NCBI GenBank assembly: GCA_964448935.1
Contig: CAYVBE010000037.1
Location: 1 to 25,464, forward strand
Direction: 5' to 3'
DNA from: CAYVBE01 sp964448935
GTDB taxonomy: Bacteria > Planctomycetota > Brocadiia > SM23-32
DNA length: 25,464 bases
The notes under the pieces are model-generated. The model was given only the letters and a program-made list of their open reading frames with translations. It ran no database searches and was not told the DNA's origin. How positions within the stretch are numbered: the first letter of the stretch is position 1; each line of letters begins with the position of its first letter. Below are positions 17,209 to 24,832 of this stretch, piece after piece. The position numbers and the translations under genes were made by a program.

Positions 17209-18513
17209 ATGGACAGCTACAATGTGGCCCTCTACGGCTGCGGAACGGTCGGCATGGGGGTCGCACGCACCTTGCTTCGGCCCGGACCTCTCCACGACCG
17301 CCTCTCGCGCCCCGTGCGCCTGCGATACGTGGTGGACCTGCGGACGGAGGATATCCGCCGGGAACTCCAACCGCCGGAGGACGTGATACTTACGGATGAC
17401 CTGGAGCGGCCGCTGCAGGACCCCGAGGTGGACGCCGTCGTCGAGCTTGTCGGCGGCACCACCCACGCCCGCCGCGCCATCGAACAGGCGCTGCAGTCCG
17501 GCCGCGACGTGGCCACCGCCAATAAAGCGCTGCTGGCGGAGTGCGGCGACGAACTCTATGCCCTGGCTCGCGATAATGATGCCTCCATCGCCTTCGAGGC
17601 CAGCGTGGGCGGCGGCATACCGGTCATCGCGGCCCTGCGGAACGCCCTCGTGGCCGACCGCGTCGAGAGTGTGTATGGCATTGTCAATGGCACGTGCAAC
17701 TACGTCCTCACGCGGATGTTAGACCGGGGCATTGCCTACGAGGACGCCCTGGCCGAGGCGCAAGCGAAGGGTTACGCCGAGGCCGATCCCGCGCTGGACG
17801 TGGAGGGCACCGACTCGGCACACAAGCTGGCCGTCCTTGCGCGACTGGCCTTCGGTGTCCGGGTAGACCTCGCGGACATCCCCTGCGAGGGGATCGCGGA
17901 GGTAGAACTTGCCGATCTGGAGTATGCGCGCGCCTTGGGCTACACGCTCAAGCTGCTGGCCATCGGGGTCCGGCGGGATGGCGCTCTGGAGCTGCGCGTT
18001 CACCCGGCGCTGCTGCACGCAGCCCATCCTCTGTCGGCTGTAAGTGGCGTCTATAACGCGGTGTGCATCCATGGCGACCGGGCGGGCGAGATCGTGCTGA
18101 CCGGCAAGGGCGCCGGGCGCATGCCCACCGGCAGCGCCGTTGTGGCGGACATCGCGCGCATGGCCCTCGGGACCTACCAGGTGGACTTCGCCGAGCTCGC
18201 ACAGTTCGGCCCGGTGCCCGACGCCACGCTCGTGCCCTTCGGAGACACCGAGACACGTTACTACCTCCGCCTCAACTGTTTGGACCAGCCCGGCGTCCTG
18301 GCGCACGTCGCCGGCATTCTGGCGGAGGAGGGCATCAGCATCGCATCCGTGCGCCAGCACGAGGTCGCCGCCCGTAAGCAGGACTTTGTGCCCGTGGTCT
18401 TCATGACCCACCAGGCCCGCGAGGCCGACCTGCGGAAGGCCCTCCGGGCCATCAACCGCCTCGACGTCATCCAGGGGGCCAGGACCCGCATGTTGCGGGT
18501 CGAGGACGTCTGA
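17209..18513 (+). CDS. hom: Homoserine dehydrogenase with C-terminal ACT domain
   Basis: 434 residues. It reduces aspartate semialdehyde to homoserine with NAD(P)H, on the route to threonine and methionine. The start is ATG 17209, 6 bp after GGAGG (17198-17202). The N-terminal Rossmann domain has GCGTVG at 10-15, then VELVGGTTHARR and VATANKALLAE. The catalytic part has ASVGGGIPVI, IVNGTCNY and AKGYAEADPALDVEGTDSAHK. A C-terminal ACT domain (RYYLRLNCLDQPGVLAHVAGI) suggests threonine feedback inhibition, as in Gram-positive type enzymes. It is monofunctional, with no aspartokinase part. It is followed after 23 bp by the ApgM-like gene and driven by its own strong promoter. Confidence 0.96.
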   Translation: MDSYNVALYGCGTVGMGVARTLLRPGPLHDRLSRPVRLRYVVDLRTEDIRRELQPPEDVILTDDLERPLQDPEVDAVVELVGGTTHARRAIEQALQSGRDVATANKALLAECGDELYALARDNDASIAFEASVGGGIPVIAALRNALVADRVESVYGIVNGTCNYVLTRMLDRGIAYEDALAEAQAKGYAEADPALDVEGTDSAHKLAVLARLAFGVRVDLADIPCEGIAEVELADLEYARALGYTLKLLAIGVRRDGALELRVHPALLHAAHPLSAVSGVYNAVCIHGDRAGEIVLTGKGAGRMPTGSAVVADIARMALGTYQVDFAELAQFGPVPDATLVPFGDTETRYYLRLNCLDQPGVLAHVAGILAEEGISIASVRQHEVAARKQDFVPVVFMTHQAREADLRKALRAINRLDVIQGARTRMLRVEDV

Positions 18514-18536
18514 CGCTTGCATTCAGGGAGCTGGCT

Positions 18537-19745
18537 ATGAAGTATTGCGTGATCGTGCCGGACGGCGCCGCTGACCATCCCGTAGGCAGGCTGGAGGGCA
18601 AGACACCCCTCCAGGTCGCCCGCACCCCCAATATGGACCGCGCCGCGCGGGACGGCCTCCTCGGCGTCACGTGCCACGTCCCGCCGCGCATGACTCCCGG
18701 CAGCTCCGTTGCCATGCTCAGCCTCATGGGATACTCGCCCGCAGACTATTTCACCGGACGCGGACCGCTGGAAGCCGCCGATCTGGGCATCGAGATGGGC
18801 CCTCACGATTGGGCCGTCCGCTGCAATCTCATCACCGCCGACGGCGACGTGCTCGCCGACTTCACGGCAGGCCACATCTCCACCGAGGAGGCCGAGGTGC
18901 TCATCGAAACCCTCAATGAAGAGCTGGGCAGCGATGAGCTATCCTTCCACGTGGGAACGAGTTACAGGCACATCATGATGTACTCCGGTGACCACCACCT
19001 CGACGCCCAGACCACACCGCCGCACGATATCGTCGGCCAGCAGATGATCGAGCACCACCCCGACGGCCCCGGTGACCAGTTCCTTATCGGCCTCATGGAC
19101 ATGTCGCGCCGCGTGCTGGCACGACACGAGATCAACCAGGTCCGCGTGGACCTGGGCGAGAACCCCGCCAACATGATCTGGCTCTGGAGCCCCGGCAAGA
19201 GCCCCGCCATGCCGCGCTTCGAGGATCGCTTCGGCCTCCGGGGCGGCGTCATCAGCGCCGTTAACCTGGTGCGCGGAATCGGCGCCCTCATAGGCTGGAA
19301 AGCTGTTCGAGTGCCCGGCGCAACCGGTTACACAGATACCGATTACGCCGCCAAGGGTCGCTACGCCATAGACGCCCTCAAGGAATTCGACATCGTGCTC
19401 GTCCACATCGAGGCGCCCGACGAGGCCAGCCACGAGCAGGACGTACAGGCCAAAGTCCGCGCCATCGAGCAGATTGACGGCAAAATCGTCGGTCCGGTTA
19501 TGGCCCATGCCGCCGAGGGCCAGGACCTCCGGCTGCTGGTCTGCCCCGACCACGTTACGTCGGTAGGCGACGGCAAACACCAGCGGGACGACGTGCCTTT
19601 TGCCCTTTGGGGGCAGGGCATCAGGGCGCAGTCCGGCGTCCCCTTCGATGAGTCTCACGCCGCCGCCACAGATGTCGTTATAGAGCCCGGCCATCACCTC
19701 ATGGCAGAACTCATCGGCACGCAGCCCGAAGAGGCTGAATGGTGA
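18537..19745 (+). CDS. ApgM-superfamily protein, probable homoserine kinase
   Basis: 402 residues of the cofactor-independent phosphoglycerate mutase (archaeal ApgM) branch of the alkaline phosphatase superfamily. Visible are the metal site at VPDGAADHP (Asp9), the PGSS segment with the likely phospho-Ser near 56, SLMGYSPADYFTGRGPLEAAD, the metal-binding HIEAPDEASHEQD, and PDHVTSVGDGKHQRDDVPFALWG. Two roles are possible: interconverting 2- and 3-phosphoglycerate, or phosphorylating homoserine, as proposed for the subfamily whose genes sit beside hom (TIGR02535). It lies 23 bp after hom with CAGGGAG at 18524-18530, so the second role is favoured here. The segment reads PGSSVA, where many relatives have PGSDVA. 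The protein is cytosolic, and a GC hairpin follows the stop. Confidence 0.88.
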   Translation: MKYCVIVPDGAADHPVGRLEGKTPLQVARTPNMDRAARDGLLGVTCHVPPRMTPGSSVAMLSLMGYSPADYFTGRGPLEAADLGIEMGPHDWAVRCNLITADGDVLADFTAGHISTEEAEVLIETLNEELGSDELSFHVGTSYRHIMMYSGDHHLDAQTTPPHDIVGQQMIEHHPDGPGDQFLIGLMDMSRRVLARHEINQVRVDLGENPANMIWLWSPGKSPAMPRFEDRFGLRGGVISAVNLVRGIGALIGWKAVRVPGATGYTDTDYAAKGRYAIDALKEFDIVLVHIEAPDEASHEQDVQAKVRAIEQIDGKIVGPVMAHAAEGQDLRLLVCPDHVTSVGDGKHQRDDVPFALWGQGIRAQSGVPFDESHAAATDVVIEPGHHLMAELIGTQPEEAEW

Positions 19746-19762
19746 CCGCCGCAAGCGGCGGT
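19745..19762 (+). terminator. GC hairpin at the end of hom and the ApgM-like gene
   Basis: A perfect 8-bp inverted repeat, ACCGCCGC-AA-GCGGCGGT, begins at the last base of the stop codon. No real U-run follows (TTAACCC), so it may be a Rho-linked end or an mRNA 3' stabiliser rather than a classical intrinsic terminator. Confidence 0.4.
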
Positions 19763-19862
19763 TAACCCAACTTCCGCAGTTTGAGTCCTGAACTGCAGCC
19801 GGACGGCCTCCCGGCCCGATTCAGCACCAGAGTTTTCACTACATTCTCGTCTTTCTTATTGA

Positions 19863-20460
19863 ACGCGGCAGCTCCCGCGTTTCCACAACCTGACGAGTGG
19901 GCAGGATGACGTCTACCACTGCCTGGCGGAGGGCAACATCATGACCGCCGGCTTTACGGTGGGCGCGCAGGATATCGTGTTCCGCAACAACCGGATGAAA
20001 TGCGAGCCGATCGTGCTCCCCGATGGTAAGGGAACCCAACACGTTTCATTCGTCCTGGCCGGATTCGATGACCCCATGGACTGGGCGGGTGTCTGCGAGG
20101 ATACCTGGATGTACGATAACACCTACAGGGGATCCAAAACCAGGTGAATAACCTGTCGGCTCATGATAACATCATCGTCATTGGCCGGAAGGGGCTTCCC
20201 GAGGACAACGTGCGGGGTTTCTTTGAAGTGCCGCATTCGGAAGGGGAAGTCCATTCCGACCGGAACCTGTATCATGCTGTGAACACCGACACCGGCGAGG
20301 CCGTGGACATCGGCGAATGGCTGAAGCAGCGCCGCACTGCCGGCCACGACCTGCACTCGAAGGCCGGCGACCCGCGGTTTCTCTCGTTGGATCCGGACAG
20401 CCCCGACTTTCTCGTGTCGACTCCGGACGGTCCGGCGGCCGCATTGCGTGAGCGTGGGTT
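19863..20460 (+). pseudogene. Remnant of a right-handed beta-helix protein, frameshifted and truncated
   Basis: Two adjoining frames together read like one protein. The first (19863-20147, no start codon, stop codon just upstream at 19860) has FHNLTSGQDDVYHC, TVGAQDIVFRNNRM and GVCEDTWMYDNTYRGSK. The second (from about 20135) continues QVNNLSAHDNIIVIGRKG, RNLYHAVNTDTGEAVDIG and GHDLHSKAGDPRFLSLDPDSPDF. Asn-rich strand turns and the DPRF...SPDF end recall secreted beta-helix proteins, including polysaccharide lyases and similar carbohydrate-active families. The break near 20130-20145 looks like a one-base insertion in a CCAAAACC tract. The 5' end is missing, and near 20455-20465 the frame runs directly into transposase sequence, so the 3' end is lost too. 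The exact family is not identified. Confidence 0.6.
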
Positions 20461-20952
20461 CTGCAGGGTGAAGGATCAGCTCATCTGGCTGTTCATGGTG
20501 CGCGGTGTTCCGGAGCACATCCGTTTGGACAACGGTCCGGAATTCATCGCCAACTCCATCAGCAGATGGCTTGAGAGAGCCGAAGTGGAGACGCTGTATG
20601 TGGAGCCCGGCGAGCCCTGGGAGAACGGGTATGGGGAACGTTCCACAGCCGTCTGCGAGACGAGCTGCTGAACGCAGAGGAGTTTCGAGACGTGCGTGAG
20701 GCGAGGGCATTAGCGGACGAGTGGCGGCGGCACTACAATGAGGAGCGGCCGCATAGCTCGCTGGGGTATCTGAACGCGGCGAAGTTTGCTGAAGCGCGTG
20801 TTCCTCCAGGGCTCGGTTCCCTCACCCTTCCGGGAGAAGTGGGCACAAAACAGCAAAACTCTCTCTCAGAGACTGTTGCACAAAATGGGGGCACGAACGG
20901 AAAAACCGCAGGATTCGGTTTGACAGACCTCGCCGGGATACTTGCACTCTGA
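20461..20952 (+). pseudogene. IS3-family transposase (OrfB) 3' remnant, frameshifted
   Basis: The sequence encodes the second half of a DDE/rve integrase core: KDQLIWLFMVRGVPEHIRLDNGPEF, then a Glu 36 residues after the Asp (D-X35-E, the IS3 spacing) in ENGYGE. Directly after, the frame shifts near 20639-20641, and the next frame continues FHSRLRDELLNAEEFRDVREARALADEWRRHYNEERPHSSLGYL, the usual IS3 C-terminus, ending at TGA 20950-20952. The first catalytic Asp, OrfA and any left inverted repeat are absent. The upstream part is joined in frame to the beta-helix remnant. It is not functional as it stands; restoring one base at the shift would rebuild only the C-terminal part. Confidence 0.88.
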
Positions 20953-21063
20953 AGCACGATCTGCAATTCTTCTACAGTAAATGGGGAATCTGGGGCTGAA
21001 GGTCAAGCAAGCATTCAACCCCCGACCGAACTCACTTTTTCGGAGATGAACCTTAGTTAGTGC

Positions 21064-21080
21064 TCTTCGTGTTCTTCGTG
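21064..21080 (+). repeat. Tandem TCTTCGTG octamers in the gap before the sulfatase
   Basis: TCTTCGTG occurs at 21064-21071 and 21073-21080, 9 bp apart, inside a 158-bp gap. Similar CTTCGTGTTCTTCGTGG text recurs as interspersed non-coding repeats in many uncultured bacterial genomes. Only this one copy pair is seen in the window. Confidence 0.3.
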
Positions 21081-21110
21081 GTTTAGCTCCGTGTCAGAGA
21101 GCGCGAAGGC

Positions 21111-22847
21111 TCACAGCCGGGTAACGTAGGCGTAGTAGGCGCCACAGATTTCTTCGCCCGATTCGTCGAGGAACCAGCTCTGCAGTCGGGTTTCGCCGGC
21201 GGGTAGCTCCACCTCGAATTCAACCGACTTCTGCTCTTGTTCCACGGGGAGGGATGCTTCCGCTTGCCCCACCTGAATGTGCGCCTCGGCGATGGGCAGA
21301 GCAACACCTTCCACAAAAGGACCGAATGTCGCGTCCTGCGGCTCATATTCTGGTACGCCGTCGCGAATGGCCGCGTCGGCTTCCTTCGGCCAGCGTCGCA
21401 GGGAGATGCGGTAGGTCCCGGAGCGCTCGACCCGGATGTTCCACGGCCCGTTCCGGTGCGGGCCCATCCGCACATTGCCTTGCTCCGACCGCTCATAGGT
21501 CAGTGTGACCGGCGTTGTCAGCCACACGTGGGAGGTCAGGCAGACCTCCGGCTCCGCCTGGGCACCAATCGGGATGTATGAGAAGTCGAACACGTTCGGT
21601 TCCAACTCCGCCCACCAGTCCTCGTAGAAGGCCCGCATCTGGCGGACGACCTCGGGGTTCTTCGGGGCAACGTCCTCCCGTTGCCCGGGGTCCCGGGCGA
21701 TGTTATAGAGTTCCTCACCTCGCACGAGCCGCCACTCGGCCCATACGACCGTCCCGGCCCACTTATGGGGGTCTCCGAACCACTCCACTTCGAACGGTTC
21801 CTTGGGATGGCAGCCATACTGCACGACGAACATGCGCTCGTCCAGTTCACCACCTGTCAGCAGCCCGGACAGGCTGACCCCGTCAAAACGGACATCCTCT
21901 GGCGCTTCCAGACTGCATAGGTCAAGCAACGTCGGCAGTATGTCCTGCACCTGCGTCGGCGTGTCCACGTCGCCGGGGGGCCTGAGGCTACCCTCCGGCC
22001 AGCGGATGAAGCACGGCACGCGATGGCCGCCCTCGTACAGGGAAGTCTTCCGTCCGCGCATGCCGGCGTTGTAAAACGGTACGCCCATCGTGCCGCCGTT
22101 ATCGGTCATGTAGATGAGAATGGTGTTGTCGCACAGGCCCGTCTCGCGCAGCATCTCCTCCAGTCGCCCCACATTGTGATCAATGCAGGCGATCATGCCG
22201 AAGAAGCTTGCCAGCGCCATACCCTGGCTGCCGTAGTCCTCCCGGAAGTCGTCGCCGACGAACCAGGGGCTGTGCGAAGCATTGGTGGCTATGTAGGCCA
22301 GGAACGGCTCATCGGCGTCAGCGCGCTCACCAATCCAGTCCATGGCCTCCCCGAACCAGATGTCGGTGCAATAGCCGCTGTACTGCTCCATCCTGCCGTT
22401 GTGCTCGTAATGGTCGTCGTAATAGTCATTGTTCCAGTAATCGGGGACCGAGCTTATGCCCCAGGCCCTGTGGAAGACGCTCTCCTCGAAGCCGCGTTCC
22501 TGGGGCCGATACGGATAATGGTCGCCCAGGTGCCACTTACCGAAGTGCCCGGTACGGTACCCGTGTCTCCCGAAGATGTCGGCCATGGTGGGCAGCTCGG
22601 CGCGCATGTAGGCCCGCCCGCCGTCCACGAAGCAGGCGCCGTTGGCCAGACAGTCACGTCCGCTCAGCAGTTGGCTGCGGGTGGGCGTACACATTGGTGC
22701 CACGTGGAAGTCGGTCAGCCGGACGCTTTCCGAGTGGAGGCGGTCCAGGTTGGGGGTCTTCAGCAGGGGGTTCCCATGACAGGACAGGTCGCCGTATCCC
22801 TGGTCGTCGGTCAAAACAACAATCACGTTGGGTCTCTTGTCAGCCAT
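21111..22847 (-). CDS. Sulfatase (S1 family arylsulfatase), no signal peptide
   Basis: 578 residues from ATG 22847, chosen over the upstream alternative start at 22883 because GAGGGA (complement of 22851-22856) precedes it and the family motif begins soon after. Sulfatases hydrolyse sulfate esters using a formylglycine made from Cys or Ser. Here the signature is CTPTRSQLLSGR with Cys53, and metal ligands DD at 14-15 and the TDNGG segment are present. A C-terminal beta-rich domain (about 440-578) contains SGTYRISLRRWPKEAD, seen in planctomycete-type sulfatases. No signal peptide is visible at this start, so the location is uncertain. It is oriented away from the second sulfatase, with an IS1380 fragment between them. 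The substrate is unknown, probably a sulfated polysaccharide fragment. No maturase gene is in view. Confidence 0.93.
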   Translation of the reverse strand: MADKRPNVIVVLTDDQGYGDLSCHGNPLLKTPNLDRLHSESVRLTDFHVAPMCTPTRSQLLSGRDCLANGACFVDGGRAYMRAELPTMADIFGRHGYRTGHFGKWHLGDHYPYRPQERGFEESVFHRAWGISSVPDYWNNDYYDDHYEHNGRMEQYSGYCTDIWFGEAMDWIGERADADEPFLAYIATNASHSPWFVGDDFREDYGSQGMALASFFGMIACIDHNVGRLEEMLRETGLCDNTILIYMTDNGGTMGVPFYNAGMRGRKTSLYEGGHRVPCFIRWPEGSLRPPGDVDTPTQVQDILPTLLDLCSLEAPEDVRFDGVSLSGLLTGGELDERMFVVQYGCHPKEPFEVEWFGDPHKWAGTVVWAEWRLVRGEELYNIARDPGQREDVAPKNPEVVRQMRAFYEDWWAELEPNVFDFSYIPIGAQAEPEVCLTSHVWLTTPVTLTYERSEQGNVRMGPHRNGPWNIRVERSGTYRISLRRWPKEADAAIRDGVPEYEPQDATFGPFVEGVALPIAEAHIQVGQAEASLPVEQEQKSVEFEVELPAGETRLQSWFLDESGEEICGAYYAYVTRL

Positions 22848-23085
22848 TGTTCCCTCAAATCTTCGTCTTTGTCGAACCACCACCCGCGCTCCGGTCGCAC
22901 GCTGGCGCAGCCTGTCGAGAGGATGTTAGCTCAGCAGTCCAAACACAATAGCAAAGCCCGGAAGCGACTGCAATCCCACAGGTCCGGATCACCCATTTGG
23001 GCTGGTACTGGGGGCAGCGAGATGCCATAATACGGCCGTCTGAGGGCTGTTTCAAGGCGTTTGGGACTTCGCGAGAAGTCAACCG
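22848..23085. other. Intergenic part between divergent sulfatases
   Basis: This stretch holds no convincing gene. It should carry the sulfatase promoter on the minus strand, but I see no consensus pair there. The plus-strand reading frame across it is a shadow of the sulfatase gene. Confidence 0.4.
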
Positions 23086-23331
23086 ATGGGTGAAAGGCAA
23101 ACGGGCGCACCTCTGGGGGTTGGTTTTGATAGCTCGGTCAACATCCGCTTCGTCGGCGCACAGGTCTCCAGCGACGCCGGGCTGCTGGTCTATCGGGAAC
23201 TTGACGAGCGTCTCGGCCTTACCGAGATCGCGGCCGAAGAGCTTTGGACCCCACGCTGCGGCAAGAATATCCGGCCAGTCAAATCGGATTCCCGCCAGAA
23301 CGCGGCCAACTCGACGGGACAGAACCTGTGA
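23086..23331 (+). pseudogene. IS1380-family transposase N-terminal fragment
   Basis: 81 codons from ATG 23086. VGFDSSVNIRFVGAQVSSDAG, LLVYRELDERLGLTEIAAEEL and the following RCGKNIR match the start of IS1380-type transposases, which usually run SSDAGLLLLRELDERLGLT and then RTGKNTRH. After RCGKNIR the expected LLRQxxY...GYEDxND text is missing; the frame drifts and stops at 23331. Only about 60 of roughly 450 residues survive, with no catalytic residues, so it is a dead fragment. It lies between two divergent sulfatase genes and marks a rearrangement or insertion scar. I see no inverted repeats. Confidence 0.78.
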
Positions 23332-23342
23332 GGTTTGAGGCA

Positions 23343-23358
23343 GGGGGGCGGGGGGGGG
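23343..23358 (+). repeat. Poly-G tract (G6-C-G9)
   Basis: Six G, one C and nine G, ending 62 bp before the start codon of the second sulfatase. Such tracts can slip during replication or fold into G-quadruplex, and are also common assembly-error sites. Its place between the IS1380 fragment and the sulfatase promoter region is the reason to note it. Confidence 0.7.
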
Positions 23359-23420
23359 TAACATCGGATGCAAGAGGCGTTGGGTTAGAGTGAGGAAAAC
23401 CTTACCGCGGAAGAGTAAAC

Positions 23421-24794
23421 ATGCCCTATAACGTTGTTTTTGTCAGCTCCGATCAGCACCGCCGCGACGCGTGCGGATGCTATGGCAATCCCATCGTCCG
23501 AACCCCGAACCTCGACCGGCTGGCCCAGCAGGGCGTGCGATTTGACCGGGCCTACTGCAGCTCGCCTCTGTGCGCTCCCACTCGCGCCTCGCAGATCAGC
23601 AGGCGGGAGGTGCATAACCACGGGGCTCTGACCCACGCCATCAACGGCGAGAACCCCGGGATACCCGGAAACGGCGGTATCGAATGCAGCGAAACGCTGG
23701 GCACCATGTTCCGCAAGGCGGGCTACAGGACCGCAGCCATCGGCAAGCTACACGTCCACGGCGAGACCCGGGAGAACGACCTCGGTTTCGATGTCCGTGC
23801 CCACCGGTTCTACACGTACACCTACGAGGACTACACCGCCGCGGTGGGCCAGGAAAGGGTGGAGGCCTATCTCAGCGGCAAGAGCCGGAGCGACAAGCTG
23901 AAGTACAACACCGCCCTGGACCCCGTGCAGATGCCGGAAGAATACATGCAGGACACCCTGACCACCGAGACCTCGACCGCCTTCATCCGGCAGAACAGCG
24001 GACGGCCGTTCTTCATTCACGTCGGCCTGGAGAAGCCCCATCCGCCCTGGACAACGCAGCCGCGGTTTATCGAGATGTACGACCCCGCGGAGATACCTCT
24101 GCCTTCCAATCGTTACCAGTGGTGGGAGAACGAGCCACTGTTCCCTTTCATTCGGGCCATGGGGTTCAACTCCGACCGCGAGGCCCCGTTCTCGGACCAG
24201 GAAATGCGGAACTGCATCGCGGCGTACTACGCGTGCATCAGCGAGATGGACTCGAACGTGGGCCGGATCATGGATACGCTCCGCGAGACGGGAGTGCTCG
24301 ACAACACCATCGTGGTCTTCACCGCCGACCACGGGGACAACCTCTTCGAGCATGCGCTGGAGCAGAAGCACTGCTTCTACGAGGGGTCGGTCGGGGTTCC
24401 GTTCATCCTTTCCGTTCCCGATGAGTTCCCGGCAGGCGAGGTCAGTTCACAGCTTGCTGCCGGCATCGATATCATGCCCACCCTGGCAGACCTCTGCGGC
24501 CTGCCGATACCCGGCGACGCGGACGGCTGTTCCCTCGTTCCGGCGCTGAAGGAAGAGACAGACGAGGGGAGGGCCGTGTTTTCCGAGTTCTACGAACATG
24601 AGAACGCCCCGGGTCGCATGGTCCGCTTCCGGGAGTGGAAATACATCTACTACCACGGTGCGGCGGAGCTGCTGTTTAACATGGAGCAGGACCCCGAAGA
24701 GATGCATGACCTCGTGGACGAGCCCGAGCATGCCGATATCCGCGCCGAACTGAAGCGCCGGGTCCTGGATGGCTGGAGCGTCGTCGGGCAGTAA
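23421..24794 (+). CDS. Sulfatase (S1 family), variant active-site signature
   Basis: 457 residues; GGAAG at 23409-23413 is 7 bp before the ATG. It belongs to the alkaline phosphatase superfamily and should cleave sulfate esters. Metal ligands are visible as Asp11-Gln12 in VSSDQHRRDACGCYG and in FTADHGDNLFEH. The formylglycine site is CAPTR at 51-55 followed by ASQISRR, where nearly all sulfatases have a TGR or SGR ending; the Gly is Arg61. The next residues, EVHNHG, match the choline-sulfatase or heparan-type group. Other typical segments are VGLEKPHPPW and YHGAAELLFNMEQDPEEMHDLVD. No signal peptide is seen. It reads away from the other sulfatase. Whether the altered signature still permits formylglycine formation is open. 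Confidence 0.92.
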   Translation: MPYNVVFVSSDQHRRDACGCYGNPIVRTPNLDRLAQQGVRFDRAYCSSPLCAPTRASQISRREVHNHGALTHAINGENPGIPGNGGIECSETLGTMFRKAGYRTAAIGKLHVHGETRENDLGFDVRAHRFYTYTYEDYTAAVGQERVEAYLSGKSRSDKLKYNTALDPVQMPEEYMQDTLTTETSTAFIRQNSGRPFFIHVGLEKPHPPWTTQPRFIEMYDPAEIPLPSNRYQWWENEPLFPFIRAMGFNSDREAPFSDQEMRNCIAAYYACISEMDSNVGRIMDTLRETGVLDNTIVVFTADHGDNLFEHALEQKHCFYEGSVGVPFILSVPDEFPAGEVSSQLAAGIDIMPTLADLCGLPIPGDADGCSLVPALKEETDEGRAVFSEFYEHENAPGRMVRFREWKYIYYHGAAELLFNMEQDPEEMHDLVDEPEHADIRAELKRRVLDGWSVVGQ

Positions 24795-24832
24795 AAAAGA
24801 CGGCTGAGTTGAGCGTGGACGTCGGGCGGGCT

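Noticed and set aside
22023..23030. 335-codon plus-strand frame opposite the sulfatase
   Set aside because: Antisense shadow of the sulfatase, which has an intact formylglycine site and metal ligands on the minus strand.
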